8,528 nt of DNA, from positions 1 through 8,528 of the forward strand of contig JAFLSP010000076.1 of the NCBI GenBank assembly GCA_022510885.1. The letters run 5' to 3'. Of the stretch, positions 1 through 5,655 are shown piece by piece; within the stretch, counting starts at the first letter, position 1; each line of letters starts with the position of its first letter. Both the position numbers and the translations under genes were made by a program. The notes under the pieces were generated by a model, which was given only the letters and a program-made list of their open reading frames with translations, ran no database searches and was not told where the DNA came from. The DNA comes from Treponema sp. (GTDB lineage: Bacteria; Spirochaetota; Spirochaetia; Treponematales; Treponemataceae).

Positions 1-1
1 G

Positions 2-541
2 GGAAAAATCATCAAGATGCTGGACGACGGGCAGACGGTGGCATACGCGAGCGACGCGGGAACGCCGGGAATCAGCGACCCGGGCGCGGTGCTGGCGGGG
101 CTTGCGCGCAGGGCGGGACACAGGGTCGTGCCGATTCCGGGCGCGAGCGCGTTCGCCTCGCTGGTAAGCGTCGCGGGCGCAGGCGGAAAGACGCTCGTTT
201 TTGAGGGCTTCCTTTCGCCCAAACCGGGACGGCGGCGGGCGCGGCTGCGCGAGCTTCTGGCAAGCGGCGACGCGCTTGTCCTGTACGAATCGCCGTTCAG
301 AATCGTCAAGTTTCTGGCGGACATCGCCGATATTGATGGTGAGCGTCGTGTGGTCGTCGGCCGTGAGCTGACCAAACTGCACGAGGAGATTGTGGAAGGG
401 ACGGCGCGCGAGATATACAATGAATTCGCCGCGAGGAACAAAATCCTCGGTGAATTCGCGGTGTTCATCGCGGGCAATAAAAACGTTAAACTTTCTGACG
501 AAAGTGCCGATAATAGTAGTATAGAGGCAGGTAATGTATGA
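2..541 (+). CDS. rsmI: 16S rRNA (cytidine1402-2'-O)-methyltransferase RsmI, 5'-truncated by window edge
   Basis: C-terminal about 179 residues of RsmI, the SAM-dependent enzyme that 2'-O-methylates C1402 in the decoding centre of 16S rRNA. The frame is open to the left edge without a stop, so the N-terminus lies outside the window; the ATG at 17 is internal. Family motifs in order are ASDAGTPGISDPG (SAM-binding loop), IPGASAFASLVSVAG, FEGFLSPKPGRRRARL, LYESPFRI, GRELTKLHEEIVEGTA and LGEFAVFIAG. These match the tetrapyrrole methylase (YraL/RsmI) fold. After the last conserved strand there is a tail of about 20 residues rich in D, S and N. It looks unconserved and is encoded by DNA that also carries the flgM promoter. 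The stop codon overlaps the flgM start (ATGA). Identification is confident; the full length cannot be judged. Confidence 0.95.
   Translation, partial: GKIIKMLDDGQTVAYASDAGTPGISDPGAVLAGLARRAGHRVVPIPGASAFASLVSVAGAGGKTLVFEGFLSPKPGRRRARLRELLASGDALVLYESPFRIVKFLADIADIDGERRVVVGRELTKLHEEIVEGTAREIYNEFAARNKILGEFAVFIAGNKNVKLSDESADNSSIEAGNV
487..513 (+). promoter_or_regulatory. Sigma-28 (FliA) promoter for flgM, inside rsmI
   Basis: TAAA at 487-490, a 15-nt spacer at 491-505 and GCCGATAA at 506-513 form an exact match to the bacterial flagellar sigma-28 consensus TAAA-N15-GCCGATAA. The predicted start of transcription is near 520. This leaves a leader of about 18 nt that contains the purine-rich ribosome-binding region at 523-532 before the flgM ATG. 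The downstream gene is itself the sigma-28 inhibitor, which strongly supports function. The element lies within the non-conserved C-terminal codons of rsmI. Confidence 0.88.
490..505. repeat. 6-bp perfect inverted repeat within the sigma-28 promoter spacer
   Basis: ACTTTC (490-495), loop TGAC (496-499) and GAAAGT (500-505) form a perfect dyad. It occupies nearly the whole spacer between the -35 and -10 elements. It could be an operator, a small hairpin in transcripts reading through from rsmI, or chance. No protein binding can be inferred from sequence alone. Confidence 0.55.
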
Positions 542-828
542 TGAGCGTAAATAAACTGGTTGGCGCACAGCCCCTGAACAACGTACAAAACACGAAACGC
601 ACGAACAACGTGGCTGTTCCGCAGTCAGTTACCGACTCTATCGGTGTTTCTGACGAGGCGAAGGAAGCGGCAAAAATGTACTACATGAATCAGGTTGCCG
701 CAGAGACCCCGGACGTTCGTGCCGACAAGGTTGCCGCGCTCAAGGAAAAGATTAAAGACCCGAATTTCCTCAGCCCTGCGACAATCAGCGCGACCGCTGA
801 CCGCATCATGGCAAGTTACGGACTGTAG
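538..828 (+). CDS. flgM: Anti-sigma-28 factor FlgM
   Basis: A 96-residue protein of typical FlgM size. FlgM binds and inhibits the flagellar sigma factor sigma-28 (FliA/WhiG type) until the hook is complete, when it is usually exported through the flagellar apparatus. The N-terminal half is polar, rich in N, Q, T and V, and probably disordered, as expected for the family. The C-terminal half (about residues 60-96) carries the FlgM signature: VRADKVAALKEKIKDP, then a short loop and TISATADRIMASYGL. The start at 538 overlaps the rsmI stop by 4 nt; a second ATG at 541 is equally possible. AGAGGCAGGT lies 5-14 nt upstream as ribosome-binding site. It is probably transcribed both from rsmI read-through and from its own sigma-28 promoter at 487-513, giving autoregulation. 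An intrinsic terminator follows the gene. Confidence 0.9.
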   Translation: MMSVNKLVGAQPLNNVQNTKRTNNVAVPQSVTDSIGVSDEAKEAAKMYYMNQVAAETPDVRADKVAALKEKIKDPNFLSPATISATADRIMASYGL

Positions 829-863
829 TCGCCCGCAAGCCGTGCGGCTGCATATCGACGGAC

Positions 864-894
864 AAAGGCGGAACGATTGCTTCCGTCTTTTTTT
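864..894 (+). terminator. Intrinsic terminator after flgM
   Basis: Stem GGCGGAA (867-873) pairs with TTCCGTC (881-887), including one G-U pair, around a 7-nt loop. The stem is extended by AAA/TTT and followed by seven T residues at 888-894. It begins 35 nt after the flgM stop. A smaller hairpin (AGCC-GTGC-GGCT core, 835-851) precedes it and may help form a tandem structure. Confidence 0.85.
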
Positions 895-898
895 GTGC

Positions 899-927
899 TT
901 GCGATAATTCGCAAAACCCTTTATCCT
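899..927 (+). promoter_or_regulatory. Candidate sigma-70 promoter for the Fe-ADH-like gene
   Basis: TTGCGA (899-904), a 17-nt spacer and TATCCT (922-927) each match the sigma-70 hexamers at 4 of 6 positions. The same -10 hexamer, TATCCT, is found in the stronger promoter in front of pta. The -10 ends 6 nt before the ATG at 934, so transcription would begin at or next to the start codon. Moderate support only. Confidence 0.5.
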
Positions 928-933
928 GTAATC

Positions 934-2085
934 ATGGCAGATTTTACGTTCCGAATTTCACCAAACATCATCCTTGGCTCATACGCCGTCAACCGGCTGG
1001 GGGAATTTGCGTCGCAGTACGGCAAGCGCTGTATGCTCGTGCTTGACCCCGCGCTCAAAAAAACGCCGTCTGCCGAGAGCATTGCGCAGTCGCTCAAAGA
1101 CCGCTCTATCGACTTCTTCATCTTTGATGAGCTGGCGGACGGCGCGACGACGATGGCGATTCAGAAGGCCGTGGTGCTTGCGCGCAAGTCGCACGTGCAG
1201 TGCGTGGTGGGAGCAGGCGGCGGACGCGCGATGAACGCGGCGCGCGCAGTGGCGGCAATCTACCATGAGGCGGGCGGCATTTATGAATTCGCGGAGGGCA
1301 AGCCGGTGGAGGCAGAGCCGGTGCCGCTCATCTGCCTGCCGACAACGCCGCGCGACCCATTTGTCTTTACAAATCGCGTTCCGATTACCGATTCCCGCAC
1401 GGCGAAAATCAAACTGATACAGGCGAAGGACGGATTGTGCCGGCTCGTGCTGTTCGACCCGAACCTGACGACCACGCTTGACGCAAAGCAGGCGGCTGCC
1501 ATCACGCTGGAGACGCTCTGCCTTGCGAGCGAGGCGTACCTTTCGCAAAAGGCCAATTTTTTCAGCGACATGATTGCGGAGAAAGCCGTAACATTGCTGG
1601 GCGCGGCGACCGACGAGAACCGCCCGGAGACTGACACCACGCCCAAAGAGGAACTGCTCACGCAGGGCGGCTGCATGGCTTCGCTTGCGGCGGCGAGCAG
1701 TGCGCTCGGTGCGGCTTCGCTGCTCGCGCTGTGCATTTCCGCACGGGCGAAGGCTGACCGCGCGCTCGTGACGGCAGTCCTCTTTCCCCACGTGCTTGAG
1801 GACTGCATCGCATTCAAGAACGAGCGCGTGGCAAAACTGGCGCGCATTCTGCACGTCGCCCCGGAGACAGAGGCGGACGAGGCGGCGGCGGCAAACGCGC
1901 TCGTGCAAAACATCCGCGAACGGCTTGCGGCGGCATCGCTTCCCGCACGGCTAAAAGACGCACATCTTTCCATAGAACACTTGGCCCTGGCGGCAGAGGA
2001 CGCGGGCAAGCTGGAATATGTCAACACGCTTGCGCGCAGCATGACGAGCGATGACTTGTTCGCGCTCGTAAAGAAAGCCTACTAG
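934..2085 (+). CDS. Degenerate iron-containing alcohol dehydrogenase family protein, probable pseudoenzyme
   Basis: A 383-residue protein with the length and layout of group III (iron-activated) alcohol dehydrogenases. The N-terminal nucleotide-binding half contains GAGGGRAMNAARA (93-105), an IPTT-like segment (LPTT, 135-138) and VLFDPNLTTTL (172-182). The C-terminal helical half contains LASEAYLSQKANFFSDMIAEKA (197-218) and LFPHVLEDCIAF. The catalytic features are eroded. Against E. coli FucO, my gap-free alignment from memory puts E193 for D194, L197 for H198, S262 for H263 and R276 for H277, so three ligands are lost and the fourth is altered. The nicotinamide-side GTGSE motif is replaced by RDPFV, and GGGSxxDxxK reads GGGRAMNAAR. 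Activity as a metal-dependent dehydrogenase is therefore doubtful; a binding or structural role is inference. An earlier in-frame start at 877 lies inside the flgM terminator, so ATG 934 is preferred. It is followed after 9 nt by a methyltransferase gene. Confidence 0.75.
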   Translation: MADFTFRISPNIILGSYAVNRLGEFASQYGKRCMLVLDPALKKTPSAESIAQSLKDRSIDFFIFDELADGATTMAIQKAVVLARKSHVQCVVGAGGGRAMNAARAVAAIYHEAGGIYEFAEGKPVEAEPVPLICLPTTPRDPFVFTNRVPITDSRTAKIKLIQAKDGLCRLVLFDPNLTTTLDAKQAAAITLETLCLASEAYLSQKANFFSDMIAEKAVTLLGAATDENRPETDTTPKEELLTQGGCMASLAAASSALGAASLLALCISARAKADRALVTAVLFPHVLEDCIAFKNERVAKLARILHVAPETEADEAAAANALVQNIRERLAAASLPARLKDAHLSIEHLALAAEDAGKLEYVNTLARSMTSDDLFALVKKAY

Positions 2086-2094
2086 CACGGCGCG

Positions 2095-2940
2095 ATGATA
2101 GAAATCGCGCGGCTCAATCATTTAGAACCGGGGCAGAAGCGGCGCAAGCTCGCGCTGACGTTCGGCGCGCTTGAGCGCGACATCTGCGGCATTGCGGAAA
2201 AAGGCACGGAATATGCCTTCGCGGCAATGCCCCGCGCTGAATACGTGCGTCGCCTTGCGCAGATTGTGGCGCGCGACCCGCAGATGACGGAGGACGCGCG
2301 CGCCGAACTGCAATCGCTGCTGCAAGCCGAGGTGCCGGACGAGCGGCGCATCTGCAACTGCGCGCGCAACAGCCTGCTGACAATAATCGGAACGTTTCCC
2401 GCGGAATGGGATTTGGTCATCGCGCCGCACCGCGCGCCGACTGACGAGAATGGCACGGTGCGCGCGCGGCAGTTTTTTCCCGGCCTGTGCGTATATGCGG
2501 AGGACATCCGCTCGCCGTTCAATCTCGGCTCGATTTTCCGCACGGCGGAGGCGATGGGCGCGGAGCGCGTCTACCTTTCGCCCCACTGCACCGACCCGGA
2601 GCACCCCAAGGCACAGCGCGGCGGCATGGGCTGCATCGAGACGCTCGGCTATGAGCGGCTCGCGCTCGAACAGCTGCCCGGCGACGTGCCGGTTTTTGTG
2701 CTTGAGACGGGCGGCACGCCCTTGGAATCCTTCGCGTTTCCGCAGCGGGGCATCTGCATTGTCGGCTCGGAGGAACTGGGCGCAAGCCCCAAGGCACTGG
2801 CGCGCGCGACGCACGGGCGCGTCTCCATTCCGATGACGGGACTGAAAGCGTCGCTCAACGTGGGCGTGGCGTTCGGCATTCTGATGCAGAAATGGACGGA
2901 GCGGCTGCGCGCGGCGGGAATTACGCCTAGTGGGTCGTGA
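2095..2940 (+). CDS. SpoU/TrmH-family RNA 2'-O-methyltransferase
   Basis: A 281-residue protein whose C-terminal half is a SPOUT (trefoil-knot) methyltransferase domain; it should transfer methyl from SAM to a ribose 2'-OH of tRNA or rRNA. Motif 1 is EDIRSPFNLGSIFRTAEAMG (136-155) with the family's conserved N and the Arg at 149. Motif 2 is GICIVGSEELGAS (219-231). Motif 3 is VSIPMTGLKASLNVGVAFGI (243-262) with the knot's SLN. The N-terminal about 130 residues are basic and helical and do not look like a standard L30e-type substrate domain, so the exact RNA target is not assignable. The gene lies 9 nt downstream of the Fe-ADH-like gene with no recognisable Shine-Dalgarno sequence, suggesting co-transcription and translational coupling. 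Its 3' end overlaps the convergent HDOD gene by 14 nt. Confidence 0.88.
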   Translation: MIEIARLNHLEPGQKRRKLALTFGALERDICGIAEKGTEYAFAAMPRAEYVRRLAQIVARDPQMTEDARAELQSLLQAEVPDERRICNCARNSLLTIIGTFPAEWDLVIAPHRAPTDENGTVRARQFFPGLCVYAEDIRSPFNLGSIFRTAEAMGAERVYLSPHCTDPEHPKAQRGGMGCIETLGYERLALEQLPGDVPVFVLETGGTPLESFAFPQRGICIVGSEELGASPKALARATHGRVSIPMTGLKASLNVGVAFGILMQKWTERLRAAGITPSGS

Positions 2941-4420
2941 ACGCCCGCGACAGCCGGTTCACGATGTTCTTCATTTGGTCTTCAGCGGTAATGCGGAACA
3001 GCGAGAGTACATCGGGGTCGAACTGATAAAAATCGACTTCGCCCGCCTCGTAATGCACCATAAGGTCGGAAAGATAGATGAGGCTCGTCAGCGCACGAAT
3101 GCCCTCGGGGGCAACATCTGGCTCGTGGTGATGGCGGATGACCGCCGTAATCTGCTCGGGGAAATTCCATTTTTCCGCGATGAGCGCGCCCAGCTCGCTG
3201 TGGTTCACGCCCGTCGTCATCTTCTCAAAGCGGTCCTCGGAAATGCCCTTGTCCGCGCTGAACTGCTTGATGCTGTCGATGAGGTGGGGACGCGCCGCCT
3301 CGAACATGAGTTTGCCCATGTCATGCAGCAGCCCGCACACATAGGAATCTTCGACCACTTCTTTTTCGTTCGCGCAGAAATTGCGGGCAAGGTTGTACGC
3401 ATAGAACGCCACTTTGTAGGAATGCAGCCACTGCTTCTTTTGCTCGGCCGTGCAGATTTTTTGCAGCTCGCTGATTGACCCTGCGGCGTACACCAGGTTC
3501 TTTATGCCGCGCAGGCCGACCATGCGCACCGCGTCACCGATACTGCGGCAGGGGGAAGCGAGCGCGAACTGCACGGAGTTGACGAGTTTTAGCAAGTCCG
3601 TCGTGAGCGAAACGTCGCTTGAGATACATGAAGCGATTTCGCTCATCTTCACCTCGGGGTCGGCAATCAGCGCGGTTACTTTCCGGATAGTCTCGGGGAA
3701 CTGCGGCAGCGAGTCAATGCTCTTGATGCATTCGCGCGACATCACGGAAATGTCGTGCTGCGCCGTCTCGTTGAGCGGCAGAATGATGCGGGTAATCGTC
3801 TCGCCGCCCTCACAGAAAATTTGGAAATTCTCTTTGGTCAGCCCGATTTTCTCAAGCATGAGAATCATGATAATCAGCCCAAGCCCCGCGCCCTCGCTGT
3901 CGTCCAGCACCTGCTCAAACGCCTGGTCGATGGCGGTGTACTGCTGTGCAAGCCGTATCTTTTCGTGCATCCGCTTGTATTCAATGGGAAGCAACTCGGA
4001 GTTGTTGCGCACCTCAATCTTAATCTTTCCGTTGCGCAACTGCAAAATCAGTTTGACGTACAGACCCGCCTCTTTTTGCAGCTGCAAGTAGTGGTCGATA
4101 TTGGAGAGCGTGTCATTTTTGAAATTCTCTAACCCTTTATCGTAGTCGGCGGGATTGAGCAGGTCGAGGTTCTTCTCACGGAAATAGACGCGCTTGGTGT
4201 TTGCCTTTTTCGCGTTGGTGGTCAGCTCGTTCAAACTGTACGAGAGGTATTCGGTCATGTGGGACTGGTTCAGCTCGGAGAGGAAGACGGAGAGAGCGGC
4301 GTTCATGTAGGCTTCCACGTCCTTGGGAAGCGTGTAGGTGGTGATGGAAAGCGGAATGCCCGCGCGAATCGCCATGCGTACTTTTTCTAAATCTACCGTT
4401 ATGTTTCCTTGGTCTGGCAT
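2927..4420 (-). CDS. GHKL ATPase-like and HDOD domain regulatory protein
   Basis: A 497-residue cytoplasmic two-domain protein. Residues about 50-215 resemble a GHKL (histidine-kinase-type) ATPase: N-box ELTTNAKKAN (65-74), a beta segment KIKIEVRNNSE, a G-box EGAGLGL (176-182) and a final strand ETITRIILPL. No phospho-accepting H-box is evident. Residues about 235-430 are an HDOD domain: SLPQFPETIRKVTALIADP, then ISSDVSLTTDLLKLVNS, then SIGDAVRMVGLRGIKNLV. The HD-type residues are kept: H333, H366-D367 in LLHDMGK, H407, the HHH at 430-432, and D452. HDOD proteins are signal-transduction modules that often affect motility or second-messenger signalling; the output here is unknown. An ATG at 4468 is also in frame, but the TATAAT box (4457-4462) lies inside that extension, so ATG 4420 is chosen. 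It has a single-gene promoter and is convergent with the methyltransferase gene. Confidence 0.85.
   Translation of the reverse strand: MPDQGNITVDLEKVRMAIRAGIPLSITTYTLPKDVEAYMNAALSVFLSELNQSHMTEYLSYSLNELTTNAKKANTKRVYFREKNLDLLNPADYDKGLENFKNDTLSNIDHYLQLQKEAGLYVKLILQLRNGKIKIEVRNNSELLPIEYKRMHEKIRLAQQYTAIDQAFEQVLDDSEGAGLGLIIMILMLEKIGLTKENFQIFCEGGETITRIILPLNETAQHDISVMSRECIKSIDSLPQFPETIRKVTALIADPEVKMSEIASCISSDVSLTTDLLKLVNSVQFALASPCRSIGDAVRMVGLRGIKNLVYAAGSISELQKICTAEQKKQWLHSYKVAFYAYNLARNFCANEKEVVEDSYVCGLLHDMGKLMFEAARPHLIDSIKQFSADKGISEDRFEKMTTGVNHSELGALIAEKWNFPEQITAVIRHHHEPDVAPEGIRALTSLIYLSDLMVHYEAGEVDFYQFDPDVLSLFRITAEDQMKNIVNRLSRAFTTH
2934..2965. repeat. 8-bp perfect inverted repeat at the convergent gene junction
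   Basis: TCGTGAAC (2935-2942) and GTTCACGA (2957-2964) are perfect complements around a 14-nt loop, extendable by one G-T pair (2934/2965). It straddles the methyltransferase stop codon and the last codons of the HDOD gene. No T-run follows on either strand, so it is not a canonical intrinsic terminator, but it may stabilise the 3' ends of both mRNAs or pause polymerase. Confidence 0.6.
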
Positions 4421-4456
4421 ACTCGTTTCCGCAACCGTCCAATAAAAGTTTCGACT

Positions 4457-4465
4457 ATTATAGCA
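4457..4465 (-). promoter_or_regulatory. Extended -10 promoter of the HDOD gene
   Basis: Read on the minus strand the sequence is TGCTATAAT, a perfect extended -10 element (TGn-TATAAT). A good -35 hexamer is not visible, which is common for extended -10 promoters. The predicted start near 4450 gives a leader of about 30 nt before ATG 4420. The element lies in the divergent intergenic region shared with the membrane protein gene at 4531. Confidence 0.75.
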
Positions 4466-4491
4466 CATTCCGAGATTTTTTTACAGCGGAC

Positions 4492-4523
4492 TTGTGGCAA
4501 CGCGGCGAAATTTTTAGTATTAT
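4492..4523 (+). promoter_or_regulatory. Candidate promoter of the membrane protein gene
   Basis: The overlapping -10 candidates are TAGTAT (4515-4520), with TTGTGG 17 nt upstream (4492-4497), and TATTAT (4518-4523, 5 of 6 matches) without a good -35. Either would start transcription at about 4527-4531, at or just before ATG 4531. The -35 is weak, so the placement is uncertain by a few bases. Confidence 0.5.
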
Positions 4524-4530
4524 TAGGACT

Positions 4531-5655
4531 ATGTTCGACGTTTTTCTGGCGGAGATGCTCATCCTGCTGCTCATGCTGATAACGACGCTCCGCATTTTTT
4601 TCATGAAGAAAGTCCGCGTTGATGCCGCGGCGATACTCGCGCCCATTTCGTTCCTGATTGCGGCAGTGCTGTTTTTCATTTGGGGCGCGGACATCATCAT
4701 TCTGATTCTGTGCGTGCTCTCGTTCGCCACGTTTTTCATCAACTTTCGCTCGCTGCTGCGGCTTTCCGCGCAACTGTACACCGACCATTACAACCTGCGC
4801 TTCGTCATTCCTTCGGCAGTCATCGCGGTGCTTGCGGCGGGAACGGCGGCGGTCGTCGTGGCGTTCCGACCCGTGCGCACCATGCCGGAGAAATTCGGCG
4901 TGAGGCGGACGCGGACTGCGCTCGTCGGCAACAGCGAAACCGGCTACCGCGCATGGGATATGCTCGCCGACCGCCCGAACATCACCGCCGTGCTCTACGA
5001 ATACGCGCCGCTCAATATGACGGAAGAAAGCGAAACGTCCGCGAATCCGGTCATCCTCTTCGTGCCGAAATGCACCGCGTCGGTACTGCACTACGAACCG
5101 TATTTTCTGCTGCTCGCGCAACGGGGATTCCGTGTGCTTTCGGCAGATTTTAACGGCACGGAACGGCGCGTCTTCGGCAACGACACCCTGAACTCGCGCT
5201 TCTTCCGCCGCTTCTACAGCCTGTACCTGCGCGCCTTTGACGAAACTGCCCTGCAAGCCGCGCTCGCCACGGACACGGGGAACGCCCTGCTCGGCTACGC
5301 GGCACTCGCCCGCCTCGCGCTGCGTGAATATGGCGCGGACACGATGCTTTTTTTCGCGCTGGAGAACATCAGCACGGACACTGCGCAGACGCTGACCAAC
5401 CAGTTTGCCGACCACACGCTCGGCACCTTTTGGCTCAACCGCATTGCCGAATATAAGACGATTGATTTCGGCTTCATCGAGCAGACCGACCCGCTCACCG
5501 CGCATTTTCTCGGCATCAGCCGCGACCCGTCGCTCTTCATTCCGCGCTACGTGGCGGGCAAGACGGCGGAGGCAGTGGCACAGGCGCAGAAACCCGCCGC
5601 GCCCGCAGTCATCATCAAAGCGGACGAAGAAGCACCGCAAGGAGACACGCAATGA
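4531..5655 (+). CDS. Membrane protein with four N-terminal helices and a degenerate alpha/beta-hydrolase-like domain
   Basis: A 374-residue protein not matched to a named family. Hydrophobic segments at about 4-24, 33-50, 52-71 and 92-112 predict four transmembrane helices, followed by a soluble region of about 260 residues. Residues 172-215 (NPVILFVPKCTAS, then YEPYFLLLAQRGFRVLSADF) resemble the opening strand, oxyanion loop and second strand of alpha/beta hydrolases. Where the nucleophile elbow (GxSxG) would be expected the sequence reads NALLGYAALA (251-260), with no serine, so hydrolase activity is doubtful. The C-terminus is an A, P, E, Q-rich tail. ATG 4531 is used; ATG 4555, preceded directly by GGCGGAG, is an alternative. 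The stop overlaps the NIF3-family gene start (ATGA), implying translational coupling. Function is unknown and the hydrolase resemblance is my inference. Confidence 0.8.
   Translation: MFDVFLAEMLILLLMLITTLRIFFMKKVRVDAAAILAPISFLIAAVLFFIWGADIIILILCVLSFATFFINFRSLLRLSAQLYTDHYNLRFVIPSAVIAVLAAGTAAVVVAFRPVRTMPEKFGVRRTRTALVGNSETGYRAWDMLADRPNITAVLYEYAPLNMTEESETSANPVILFVPKCTASVLHYEPYFLLLAQRGFRVLSADFNGTERRVFGNDTLNSRFFRRFYSLYLRAFDETALQAALATDTGNALLGYAALARLALREYGADTMLFFALENISTDTAQTLTNQFADHTLGTFWLNRIAEYKTIDFGFIEQTDPLTAHFLGISRDPSLFIPRYVAGKTAEAVAQAQKPAAPAVIIKADEEAPQGDTQ

Noticed and set aside
306..333. Second sigma-28-like site in rsmI (TCAA, 16 nt, GCCGATAT)
   Set aside because: The -35 has one mismatch, the spacer is 16 instead of 15, the -10 has one mismatch, and no gene starts nearby downstream.
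877..933. 19-codon N-terminal extension of the Fe-ADH-like protein
   Set aside because: It would start inside the flgM terminator hairpin and read through its T-run, and the family N-terminus fits ATG 934.
979..1908. 309-codon minus-strand open frame opposite the Fe-ADH-like gene, plus a second at 1281-2042
   Set aside because: Low-complexity Arg/Ala/Ser-rich translations with no motif. The plus strand matches a dehydrogenase family along its whole length.
2930..3478. 182-codon plus-strand open frame inside the HDOD gene
   Set aside because: Antisense shadow of a well-supported HDOD domain; no ribosome-binding site or motif.
4421..4468. 16-codon N-terminal extension of the GHKL-HDOD protein
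   Set aside because: The extension contains the perfect TATAAT box of the gene's own promoter, so it would not be in the transcript.
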